NCBI RefSeq assembly: GCF_027943255.1 | Contig: NC_072893.1 | Location: 90,217,784-90,281,783, forward strand | Length of the DNA stretch: 64,000 nt | Direction of reading: 5' to 3' | DNA from: Anastrepha obliqua | Lineage: Eukaryota > Arthropoda > Insecta > Diptera > Tephritidae | Shown here: piece after piece, positions 45,056 through 55,199 of the stretch | Layout of the letters: every line of letters begins with the position of its first letter | Position numbering within the stretch: the first letter of the stretch is position 1 | Translations under genes and position numbers: made by a program | Notes under the pieces: model-generated | What the model was told of the DNA's origin: nothing | Seen by the model: the letters and a program-made list of their open reading frames with translations, nothing else | The model's database searches: none

Positions 45056-46525
45056 ATATGGAACATTTGGAGGAAAATATATAGGACAGAATTGGCTTAA
45101 AAACTTCATTAACTCTCGGTTAGGGGCAAAGTATTTTATTTCAGAATGGTTAAACAAACAAATTATTTAAAAATTCTTGGAAACCAGTATTTACCTTAAA
45201 ATCACAAATTACTTTCATTAGGCTTTGTAGGAATGAAATAGCCGGCTTTGGAACTATTAGCTCTCACAAAGGCCTGTGTGGACATAAAATAAGAAAGATC
45301 TATGAATGAATGGAAATGACGTCGGGGTTCCAATGATCTTGAGGCAGGTTCAGATAGGAAGTGAATACAAATTGAGTCTGTAAAAAGTATTCTTAGAGGT
45401 GTCAACACTAGGCATAGGCACTATTGCACTAACAATTACTGCAACTATAACGAATAAATATGACACCTATTCGAAAAACTTGCAGGCACGGTTCCTTTTT
45501 ATTCTGATAGAGATAAACGAAATAAAGTTATCGAACTTTATAGAATTCACCTGGGTGAGTAAGTGATTTAGCGTGTTCAATACTTCCACGGTAAATAATA
45601 ATCTCCACATGAGCCATGTGCTCCCCCTAGTAGTCACATTGTACATTAAAGCAAGCATTGCAAATCTTATTTAACTTTTATAAAGTTACTGACTATCTTA
45701 TACACCTCGCGTAAACTAACTTTAGAGGGGGCAAAAAAAAGAAAACATGAACATCGGGCTTATCTAAGATCACTTTTCCCACAAGATTTGTCTTATTATA
45801 CAGCGCTAAAGAAATAATAGCACTACAACTTATTAACAAGTTCTAAAAAGTTTTGACAATTTATGCATTTGTATTTAATTTAATCATTTTTCTATGAAGA
45901 TATACTTTATTTTTCTACTAAAACTACATAACTCCAGATTTCAAACTTTGTTCGAATTTAAAAATATATTCAAAAAATTTCCTTAAAAATTTCACACATT
46001 TTAATCAGAATTTCTAGAAAAATTTTGTGTACAAAATTTTATGTATATCCCATTGAACTTTTGTATAATAAAATGTAAGATTCAAGTGTTAAAAAAATTG
46101 TATTAATTTTGCACAATTTTAGTTTTTTCTTTGATTTTTGCTGACGGTGTTGGACTTTTTCTTCAATAAAAACAAAAAGAAAAGATTATTCGTTGTATAG
46201 AGAAAACCCAATGTACCACCAACAAAAAAAGAAATTATCAAAAACCAGCACTACTTTTGAGCCACTTTAAAATTGCTCTTTATTACTCAAAAATTTAATT
46301 AATAATTCATATCAACTGCGTATCCAAAATTCGTGTCAGATATTCTGATTAAAGGTTATTAAATTCGGATGAACATTTTTTCAATTATTTTCATATTAGA
46401 AAAAATTTTGCAATAAGAGTTTCAATTGCAAATAAACTATATTTTCTTGAAAAAAGTATTAATAAATTTGCACAACCTGTCAATAAGTCCTATGGCTATA
46501 GTTATTCAACGCAGCATGCCTGTTA
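45056..46525. other. non-coding, no gene recognised
   Basis: AT-rich. Short ORFs on the minus strand near 45202-45658 have no domain. Nothing was identified. Confidence 0.4.
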
Positions 46526-46990
46526 GGCCTGGTCGATTTGCGGGGAGGCAAAAAAATCGCCCATTGCTCTGTGAAAATCATATTCTAGGGATCAAGATAA
46601 GAAATTTTGCCGAAGGAACCATACCTCTAAAACGAGTTCTGATGTCCCCCAATTTGGGTCGAAATTTTTAGTCTCTTTCCTATAACTCACTTAAATTAAT
46701 TTTTTCATTTACATATAAAATGTTCTGACTAAATAAAATTCTTAAGAGAAAAAATAGATATTATTATAAGTAAATAATAAATAGGTATTATTATAAATAA
46801 ATAAAAATAAAGAAAAAAACAAAGCCATTTAGCTGATTTTTTCATGTAAAGGCCAAAAATGGTGATATTTTGAAATTGGGGGACATCAGAATTCGTTTTA
46901 GAGGTATGGTTCCTTCGGCAAAGTTTCTTATTTTGATCCCTAGAATACGATTTTCACAGAACAATGAGCGATTTTTAAATCGACCCGCCC
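46526..46990. mobile_element. long-TIR MITE, copy 3
   Basis: The same structure as copy 1: outer arms starting GGCCTGGTCGATTT (left) and GGGCGGGTCGATTT (right reversed), flanked by TA (46524-46525 and 46991-46992), with the same AT-rich core containing TATTATTATAAATAAATAA. It differs from copy 1 by scattered substitutions and small indels. Confidence 0.92.
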
Positions 46991-46994
46991 TAAT

Positions 46995-48369
46995 GCTTGT
47001 ATATAAAAATAGACTCCCTTTCGCAAACCATGCTTGACAACATTTTAATTCTTCGTCATCTTGCCGAGTTTAGAAAAATTTCTTAGCTGTTTGCCTTACT
47101 GTCAATTTTCTCATCGTCATACTTTGGAATTGATTTACACTACAGAATCGCTCACTTAGAAGTAATATAATTAAGCACCGAACCAAGTCAAAAAGAAGAA
47201 AGAAGAGCTTCATAGTTGCACAATTTTTGGTAAGACATGTACATAGAAACTTCAACACACTTACACACATGTATTTTCCCTTAAAATCCACAAAATATGC
47301 CATTTATATTCCAGCAGAGAAGTAGACGCCAACAACAGCAACCCAAATCAACAACAACAAGTCACCAATTTGGCAAGTTTTTATTTGCGCGTCCGCTTTT
47401 AATATCCGTCACACATACAAAATAAGATGCCCGAGTACAGGCAAAATCCGCCAACGTCATTCTGATTCTCATGATTTTGTCATTACCACTCGGAGGGAGG
47501 AGCTTAAAGTTATTTTCGTCACTTACGCTCACATACATTGACAACCGCTACCTTCCGCTTTGTTTGATGGAATATAATGCGAGCAGATACACAGAAAATT
47601 GAGGAAAATTTAAAGTAAAACGACAGCGGCGAGGATGATAGCTTGGGGCATTGTCATATAAAGGTTTATATGTAGGGTTTCTGTCACCTATATGAGCGCG
47701 TGAACAAGGCAATTTATATGGATTCGTGTAAATTACGTGGAATGTAAGACTATATGGGTTTATAAGTGCATATGGGTGTGTGTATGCGCATATGAAGGTT
47801 TCAGTTTTGCAAAGCAGACGCGAGGACTGCAGGTGTGGGAGTGTGTGGGTGCGAGAATGAATATCTATATATGATACACAACTTTGCGTGTATGGTATTT
47901 ATATTCTTGATATTATCTAGGGTACGTGATTACATTCGCTGTTGGCAGTTATTATAAATCCAGCGTTTAAAATAGAAAAAGTTGCTCATACGCCATGCCG
48001 TAGCTTTATTCAAGTGGAAGATTTCCTTAGGAAACGATTACTTATTCAATTTTATAGCGAAAAATATTTTATTGCAGTTATGATATCTAACAAATCATAG
48101 AAATTATATTCCACTCAATTCCACAAATAGAATAATTGAGGTTAGGAAGACATGACAGCCGATAGGTCCATCGGCCGATTTAGGTCAAAAATACAGACCC
48201 ATTATGATACTACAGGGTGAACGATATGCAGTATTACCAACTTCACACTGCTTGCATCTGTAAAACAGCTCATGACATCAACGTCAAAATTGTTCTAATG
48301 ACAGTTCAATATATTGTTTATAAGCCATCAAATGCATTTGCGTCTCAGTTTTGTTGAATTTTTTTTTTC
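46995..48369. other. non-coding, no gene recognised
   Basis: Includes GTGTGTGTATGCGCATATG-like and GTGGGAGTGTGTGGGTG patches near 47775-47860. A TACAGGGTGAACGATATG motif at 48210-48227 could be the left terminus of the neighbouring maT-like element. Confidence 0.4.
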
Positions 48370-49236
48370 TGTGATGGAATTCAAACGTAATAAAATGTTT
48401 GTGTATTGCACTATAAAACGTTACAATGATACTGGTAGCATTGCAAAACGTTATGGAGATGGACCAAAAAAAAACCGTGAAGGCTCGACTTGAACGAAAT
48501 CCACGTCGAAGTAGAAGAAAAATGGCCAAATAACTGAAAATATCGCAAGACAGCATTCGACGCATGTTGAAAAATTAGCTAAAGGTTAAGGCTTAGAAGT
48601 TCCAAAAAGCACACGATCTTTCACCCCAGCAAAAAAAAGCTCGGTGCGAAAGAGCAAAGCAGATGTTACGCTTGCACGAACGTGGCGAATTTCCTAACAT
48701 CGTGTTTTCTGATGAAAAAAATTTCCCAATTGAGCAGTTCATAAACACTCAAAACGATCGTGTTTACTTGACCGAACGCTCATACGAGAATTTGAGCCAC
48801 TCGAAATAATTTCCCATCGCAAGTAATAGTTTGGGCCGCAGTGACCGCTGATGGACGCTCTCCAATCGTTTTTATCGAGCCTGCTTTAGAGCCGTGGACA
48901 CGCAAACATTTCGGTCGTAGTCCATGGACGTTCCAACAGGACTCGGCACCATCTCACCGTGTGAACCAAGAATGGCTAAAAAATCATGTTCCACACTTCA
49001 TTTCGTCCACACAATGGCTTTCGAATTCGCCAGATGCAAATCCGATAGAATATTCCATCTGGTCCATTTTGGAGAGCAAGGTGAGGACTAAAAAATATGC
49101 CAGTATGGATGCGCTGAAAAAAGCGAATATACGAGAATGGGTCCAAATACCTCAAGATCACATTCGTGCAGCATGCAACTCATTTTTTGACCGTTTGAAG
49201 GCTATGGTCAAGACAAAGGTGGTCATATCGAGCTAA
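48370..49236 (+). pseudogene. maT-like (DD37D group) transposase pseudogene
   Basis: The remnant starts near 48375 with MEFKRNKMFVYCTIKRYNDT, passes through GSIAKRYGDG and a basic hinge (RNPRRSRRKMAK) with several stops, then FPNIVFSDEKNFPIEQFINT with the first catalytic Asp near 48710, VIVWAAVTADGRSPIVFIEP, and from 48841 an open frame. That frame includes WTFQQDSAPSHRV (second Asp), SPDANPIEYSIWSILESK and FFDRLKAMVKTK, ending at 49236. maT elements, relatives of mariner, normally have 37 residues between the second and third Asp. Here two residues are missing after SAPSH, and the third position is Glu (codon 49048-49050), with 35 between. N-terminal stops make it dead. Confidence 0.8.
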
Positions 49237-49259
49237 AGTGAATATATGTTAAAATTGTA

Positions 49260-50120
49260 ATCATTTTTGAACAATTTGGTCTTTTAAATGGAATAAAAGA
49301 AATTTAATATTATAAATATAAATATAAAATGTCTTAAAATAAAAAATTATGTGAGCAGTGACAACACACTCATCAATTCAGACTGAACGAAGTCTGAACA
49401 GGCTTATAACTAGGGTAACCCAGAAATGGAATTTACAACTTTTTTGCCTTCATAAGTATCTAAGAAATCTTCAAAAAAATAAACAATTTTGGCAAATAAA
49501 AGCAATTTGAATTTGATTTTTCAAGTACGAAGTTGCATGGATCACGGGGCAAATATAAATAATGAACTCATCTAACTTGCCTTATTCCTGGCCTTTATAG
49601 AGTGTGCGCAAAATATGCGAAAGTAATCAGCCAGTAATCAGTAAGCCAACAAATTTACAGTATCAAAAAAGTATTTATGGGGGCGGGTTAACCAGTGTGC
49701 AAGAGCTTTCACTACCCACAGAACTCATTACTAGTCGCTGTGGTACACGGCAGAAAACAGTTACCTTCCATGGCAAATACTTTAAAAATATAATCATATT
49801 CCAGTAGAATCCAAAAATTTTGAAGTAACTAAATAGTTGTTGGATGATGAGAACCATCGCCGGACGTTAATTTTTATTTTGTGCAATATTGGCTTCCAAA
49901 TAATGCTTATTAAAATATGGAAATCATTAGTTTTACCACTGCGGGCCAAAACAGGAAGTTCAAAAGTTTGTGTGAACAAAAGAGTTTTTGTGCACGAAAA
50001 ACAAGGAGTAGAGTATAATAAAAAAAACTACTGAATAAATTTCAGAAAAGGCGATTAAAGCGGATGAGAATTTGAAATACTGTGTCAACAAATAATGTGT
50101 TTGTAAATATTATCCGTAAA
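49260..50120. other. non-coding, no gene recognised
   Basis: AT-rich with small overlapping ORFs that show no domain. No clear right terminus for the maT-like element was found here. Confidence 0.4.
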
Positions 50121-50411
50121 TATTACCATTCGGAATTCACAGAAGAACGTTGGTTCGAATCTCGGTGAAACACCAAAATTAAGAAAAACATTTTTCTAAT
50201 AGCGGTCGCCCCTCGGCAGGCAATGGCAAACCTCCTAGTGTATTTCTGCCATGAAAAAGCTTCTCATAAAAATATTTGCCGTTCGGAGTCGGCTTGAAAC
50301 TGTAGGTCCCTCCATTTGTGGAACAACATCAAGACGCACACCACAAATAGGAGGAGGAGCTCGGCCAAAAACCCAAAAAGGGTATTCGCGCCAATTATAT
50401 ATATATATATA
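50121..50411 (+). mobile_element. SINE, lacking the extreme 5' head
   Basis: It starts at ATTACCATTCGGAATTCAC, keeps the B box GGTTCGAATCTCGG, and has the complete body, including the GGTCGCCCCTCGGCAGGC block that the 31 kb copy lacks. It ends GGGTATTCGCGCCAATTA with a TATATA tail. The A box is lost by 5' truncation. This is the best template for the family body. Confidence 0.9.
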
Positions 50412-50835
50412 TGGCTGTTTTAACAGCAATTTTTACCGGATGAGGGTGAAACAGAGCTTTGTCTCTACTGCTGTTCAGCTTTCGGTAGAAGCAGATGGTA
50501 TTTTTTTGAGTCATGTAATGAGTCATTCGTAAAAAACTATGTGCGGTTTGCTGAGTGGTAATGAATTCTCGCCCCAGCTGTTCGACCTAATCCTACTTCT
50601 TGGTCTTAAGTGCAATGGACAATACTTCCTGAGTGGATGGATACAATTTACCGCCATCCACAACTCCATTCCAATCGTACTAAAACTAACCCCTACAGCT
50701 GTAAAACGACATAAAGATTAAAACGTTCTGGCCAAATATTTTGAAATTTTAATGACTATTTCTCGAACTTTTATACATCTGGTATTCAAATTGAAACTTT
50801 GAAAATTAAAAAAAAAAACTGTCTAAATTGACCAA
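50412..50835. other. non-coding, no gene recognised
   Basis: Sequence between the SINE and a transposase scrap. No supported gene. Confidence 0.35.
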
Positions 50836-50935
50836 AGTATTGGTCTAGTCTATTCCTTTGAATTATCGACTCATTCAGACGAGTATTTCCACTAAAAAAA
50901 TTCGTTTTTTAGCTGCATGAGAACTGTTGATATCG
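50836..50935 (-). pseudogene. small Tc1/mariner N-terminal scrap
   Basis: The minus strand carries TTTAGTGGAAATACTCGTCT followed by GAATGAGTCG, closely matching the FLVEI.I.MSR-coding part of the fragments at 38753-38960 and 42610-42770. Only about 80-100 bp are present. Confidence 0.55.
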
Positions 50936-50984
50936 ATAATTATGATTTCACTGCTAAGTGCCAGTCTTAGCCGAACTGTGTTGA

Positions 50985-51660
50985 TATTTCTGCTCAGTAA
51001 GGTTTGGCAGGCAGAGGTTCCAGCTATAAAAGAAGTGGCTTCTTATCTAAATACGCATGCCGTAACAAAAACGACTAGAAATATATTTCCGGATAGCCAG
51101 GCGGCTTTAAAATCAATAAATGCGGCTATACTAAGATCAAAGGTTGCTTAGAAATGCAGCCTTGAATGCCTCATTTTGGGTTCCGAGGCACAGAGATATT
51201 GAGGGTAATTGTAATGAGCTAGCCAGGAAAGGTACCTACTGCTCAGTGATTGGGATACTTTTGGCTACAAGGAAACTAATAATCAAAAACAACATTCTGT
51301 AGGCCAATAGGTCATGAAGAAATGAAGGTGCATGCGTAACAGCTGGGCTATTGTGGCCGGAAATAAACGTGAATATTGTAGAAATTGTAGAGATAAGGAA
51401 GAGGAAGAAACAGTTGAGCACAACCTTTGCAATTGTCCAGGCTTAGCTAAAATCAGAGCAGGTTGTCTAGCTAAATATTTGCTCAATTCTTTTACAGAGT
51501 TTGTATGGTGTGGAGATGGGACCAATCCTGTGTTTTATAAGAGCCACAAAATGGTTCCACGAAGGAAAGTGAATGAGGTTGCCGTGCAGCACAGTGGTAT
51601 CACAACGGACCTGTAAGGTCTAAGTGAGTTGGTCGTACAGGCCGACTACCACCATAATCT
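50985..51660 (+). pseudogene. LINE 3' end: RNase H and Cys-His knuckle
   Basis: Plus-strand frames hold AEVPAIKEVASYLNTHAVTK (RNase H Glu motif, near 51015), FPDSQAALKSINAA (RNase H Asp motif, near 51090) and, after several stops, AGNKREYCRNCRDKEEEETV and EHNLCNCPGL (the C..C....H....C knuckle, about 51355-51445), then PRRKVNEVAVQHSGITTDL to a stop at 51614. The downstream tail (GTCGTACAGGCCGACTACC, then CATAATCTAACC) is a plausible 3' UTR. The order matches RNase H-bearing I-group LINEs. The RT is missing. Confidence 0.75.
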
Positions 51661-51664
51661 AACC

Positions 51665-52870
51665 TAAGGTTTGGCAAGTCATCATAAATAGTTTATTTGA
51701 AAAAAAGTCTGTTCGCGATGTTCACAGAGCGAAGTGTTGAAGAAAATTGAAGAATTGTTCAAATATTCAAATTGTGTGTGTCTTATTCAGAAAATAAAAT
51801 TTCTTAAACAATATTCAAGAGTTACCGCATTGCGCTTTTATTATTGCAATGAAATGGAAAATAATTGAGGATGAACGCAAATTTTTCTAAGCACTCTGGC
51901 AGTATTGCCCACTGCACTTAAGGCCAAGACATAGGATTTAAAATGATAGGCAGCGCGAATGACGTGAGGTTGCATTGCTTTCATTACGAGTATGTATGTA
52001 AATATGCACGCGGCTGTAAATGTATTTTCATAAGCTAGTCCGCTTAGGTTGCTACTACCCAGCTTTGCAACGCCTGCGCTGCGTTTGCTTCAAGTAATGC
52101 TGCTAATCTTAATCAATCGAGAAGCATTCGGGAATTATGAAAGCTTCAGGGCGATTTGATGCTAGTCTAGCAGTAAATACTGCGAAAGACATGTGACAAA
52201 GACATTGTGTGTATATCCTGTAGGAAATACATAAAATTACATATACATTCTGGTCGGAGTGTAGTTTTACTAGCTACGTACTAGTGTAGTAGTGAATAGA
52301 TTGTAATCAATCAAAAATATATAAGATATTACATGCTCACGCCAGTCTATTCTAAGTTACTGTGACTACAGCAGCATTCTCTAAATATGTATGGAGAACA
52401 TTTGTGCTGCTACAACAGGATCGAAAAAGATATTTAGTTGAACAAGTTTTTACTTTTAAAGTTTTTTCTCCAAATCGAATATTATTTTCATAATTTAATT
52501 AAAAATTGGTTCCTTATCTCCATTTTAAAATCTTAATGGGGTATTTTTAAAAATGCCCGCTGGTGCTCCTGAGATAATTTTCACTTATCATAAAACATTT
52601 CGTCTGTTAAAGAATACATGACTTTATGAAGTGTTTTTTACTAGTTTGTGGTAAGAAGAAAGAGGAGGGGAGAACAGGCAATAAAAAATCTAGAGTATAG
52701 AGCTACTACTAGAGAGCTACCGACTTTCGGCTTCTCTTTCGTTCATGTATGACCACAAAAGTTCAGTTTGGTTTCAGTTCGGCTTCGGTCAGAAAAGTGC
52801 GAACTTTGGCCAAACACTTCTTCAAATTTTTTGTTAAAAAATGTAACAACTTTTAGTTTTTGTAACTTTT
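51665..52870. other. non-coding, no gene recognised
   Basis: AT-rich. Nothing was identified, apart from a TTCGGCTTCTC / TTCGGCTTCGG near-repeat at about 52728-52788. Confidence 0.4.
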
Positions 52871-53794
52871 TTAAATCGAAATAAAATTTACTCCTCTATC
52901 TATAATGGCTAGGGAGCAATTGCAACAACTCAGCTCTATACCACAGAAGATGACGCTAGCAAGTTCGAAATTTGTTGTTTTCACATTACTAATAGGACTA
53001 TGAATAAGTTCGTGCGTTTCTAAGTATGTTTTGACCACTTGTGCAACATGTGGCCGAGCATTGTCATGTTGCAAAATAACTTTGTCGTGTCTATCGGCGT
53101 ATTGCGGCCGTTTTTCTCGCAGTGCTCGGCTCAAACGCATCAATTGTCGTCGGTAGACATCCCCCGTAATCGTTTCATTCGGTTTCAGTAGCTCATAATA
53201 CACAACACCCAGCTGGTCCCACCAGATACACAGCATAACCTTCAGGCCATGAATATTCTGCGCCGACGTCGATGTTGAAGCATGGCCAGGGTATCCATAC
53301 GTTGCCCGACGTTTTGGATTGTCGTAATGGATCCACTTTTCATCGCCAGTCACAATTCGATGCCGTTGAAGCAGTTGTTCGCATGCCATAAAACGGCGTT
53401 CAACGTCTCTTGGCTTCAATTCATACGGCACCCAATGGCCTACCTTTCGGATCATTCCCATGGCTTTTAAACGTTTGGAAATGGTTGATTGATCAACTCC
53501 CAAAGTTTTTGCAACCTCTTCTTGCGTTTGAGCCGGATCTTGATCGAGCAATTCCTCCAATTCGGTATCCATGAACTTTGGCGGCGCACCCTCGCGTTCT
53601 TCGTCTTCCAAGCCAAAATCACCACTTTTAAAGCGTGCAAACCACTTCTGGCACGTTCGCTCAGCTAGAGCATGCTCACCATAAACTTCCAACAAGATAC
53701 GATGACTTTCGGCTGCTTTTTTCTTCATATTAAAATAATGAAGAAGAATTCCCCGCAAAAACACATTATTTGGCACGAAATTCGACATTTTCAA
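52871..53794 (-). pseudogene. mariner transposase lacking its C-terminal third
   Basis: A 307-codon open frame beginning MKMSNFVPNNVFLRGILLHY. It has the N-terminal helix-turn-helix region (AAESHRILLEVYGEHALAER, FARFKSGDFGLEDEER), the second helix-turn-helix (TLGVDQSTISKRLKAMGMI), WVPYELKPRD, the first catalytic Asp in IVTGDEKWIHYD and the second in ILQHDNARPHV. After KTYLETH homology stops abruptly: the next codons translate the element's own terminal repeat (from about 53010) and then flanking DNA to 52871. The segment with the third Asp and the C-terminus is deleted. About nine residues before RIVTGDE, present in relatives, are also missing. The similarity is to the mellifera-type subfamily (from memory). 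DNA-binding domains are intact. Confidence 0.88.
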
Positions 53795-53961
53795 GTGTGG
53801 TAAAAATATTGTTGTTTACGCTTCAAATAAAAAACTTATACTGACGTTTGTGCCTTACGACAGTAGCTCTCCAATGAATGTTTGGAAATGTGGATCGATG
53901 GAATAATAATCAAGTTACGCCATCTGTTGTAAAACCGCAAGGAACTTATTCATAGTCCTAT
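52992..53961 (-). mobile_element. mariner with perfect TIRs and internal deletion
   Basis: Both ends read ATAGGACTATGAATAAGTTC in inverted orientation: a perfect 20-bp terminal repeat. Each is flanked by TA (52990-52991 and 53962-53963). At 970 bp the unit is about 300 bp shorter than a standard mariner, explained by a deletion just inside the 3' terminal repeat. The intact ends imply a fairly recent insertion. Confidence 0.95.
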
Positions 53962-53964
53962 TAT

Positions 53965-54446
53965 TTAAATCAAGTTAGTTAGTTCTAGCATAAAACTGAA
54001 TTGACTGAAGTTCGGTTCCGCTCGGTTCGGCATTAAAAATCGATGTTTGGTTATTCTTTACAAACTACTTTTTAGAATTCTCGATTTTGTGCGCACATAT
54101 TTGAGCAGTCCAGTATGACCAACGAGTACTCACATACGATTTACATCTTAGCCTCCAAAGACACATTAAACTTCTTTGTTGCCTGATATAGGATAGAAAA
54201 GGATTAAAGGCTGACCAGCGAAGGCCCGCTTGGACGAAGTATTAAAATTCGTATAATGTGATGCCGTGCAGAGGAAAAAGAACTAAATAAGGAAAGAAGT
54301 ACGAAACTAAATAAAGAAGAAGGGGCTTTGGATTGGGGGTGACCACCCACGCTGGCCTATTACATTTGTATAAACCGCTTCTGGCTACTGATGAAATTCA
54401 CCAGATGTGTGATAATTAAACCTGCTGTATCCACAGGCGTCCTCCA
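53965..54446. other. non-coding, no gene recognised
   Basis: Spacer between the mariner and a SINE fragment. No supported feature. Confidence 0.35.
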
Positions 54447-54585
54447 AAATAAGAGAAAGAGGTTTTTCTAATAGCGATCGCCTTTCGGCAGGCAATGACA
54501 AACTTCCGTGTGTATTTTTGGCACGAAAAAGGCCCTCATAAAAATTATCTGTCGTTCGGAGTTGGCAAAGGAGAAGGAGCTCGCA
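54447..54585 (+). mobile_element. SINE mid-body fragment
   Basis: It contains TTTTTCTAATAGCGATCGCC, TTTCGGCAGGCAATGACAAA, a diverged TTCTGCCATGAAAAAGC-like block and GGAGAAGGAGCTCGC, but lacks both the tRNA head and the tail. The 40-bp CTGTAGGTCCCTCC block is also deleted. It directly abuts the LINE fragment at 54600. Confidence 0.7.
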
Positions 54586-54599
54586 GGTGTAGTAAAAAA

Positions 54600-55180
54600 G
54601 TGATAGCCCGGATATCTGAATCTTAAGCCCATGAGGGCAGCTGAGAAGAAAGTGCTCAAATGATTCCACCTCATCCTTCATACGGCTCCGCAGCAAGGAC
54701 TTGAAGCAATACCAAGCCTCACCGCATTGATATCTAACGGATAATGCCCGGTAAGGTTATTCACCAAACTCGTGAGCTGCAGCTTTATTAGCCTCAGAAG
54801 TTCTCTCGAGCGTCACTGATCTACCCATGACCAGAAGAATCTCGCGACTTTGCACATTTTCGCACTAACCCAAGACTTATTGAGTTGACGCGAGGCCCAT
54901 CTTTCCAGGAGTAGACCACAGGTTTTCAAGAAATCCTCATCCTCTCATATCGCTGTAGAAGTATCTCCGACCCTGGCTAGCCAGCTCATCAGCTCAACAG
55001 TTTCCCACTATGCCACTGTGACCGTGAGCCCAAATAAGCCTAATATCGAAGTATTCAGGTGCAGTCGAGAGAGAAATCAGGCATTCCTCAATCAATTTCG
55101 TACGCAGAGCCTTAATTTCCGCCTGGCTGTCGGAGTAGATATTTTCCTCCCTTACAGCATTTGCAGAAATAAGCAATCAA
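54600..55180 (-). pseudogene. LINE 3' part: RNase H and Cys-His knuckle
   Basis: Minus-strand order: NIYSDSQAEIKALRTKLIEE and IRLIWAHGHSGIVGNC (RNase H Asp and His motifs, 55140-54995); a linker including ERWASRQLNKSWVSAK and LVNNLTGHYPLDINAVRLGI; then RMKDEVESFEHFLLSCP (end of the terminal Cys-His knuckle, about 54690-54640). The pieces are in more than one frame. It is an I-group-type LINE tail, distinct in sequence from the 25 kb and 51 kb copies. Everything upstream of RNase H is missing. Confidence 0.75.
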
Positions 55181-55199
55181 TCCACTGGTTCTTCACTTC

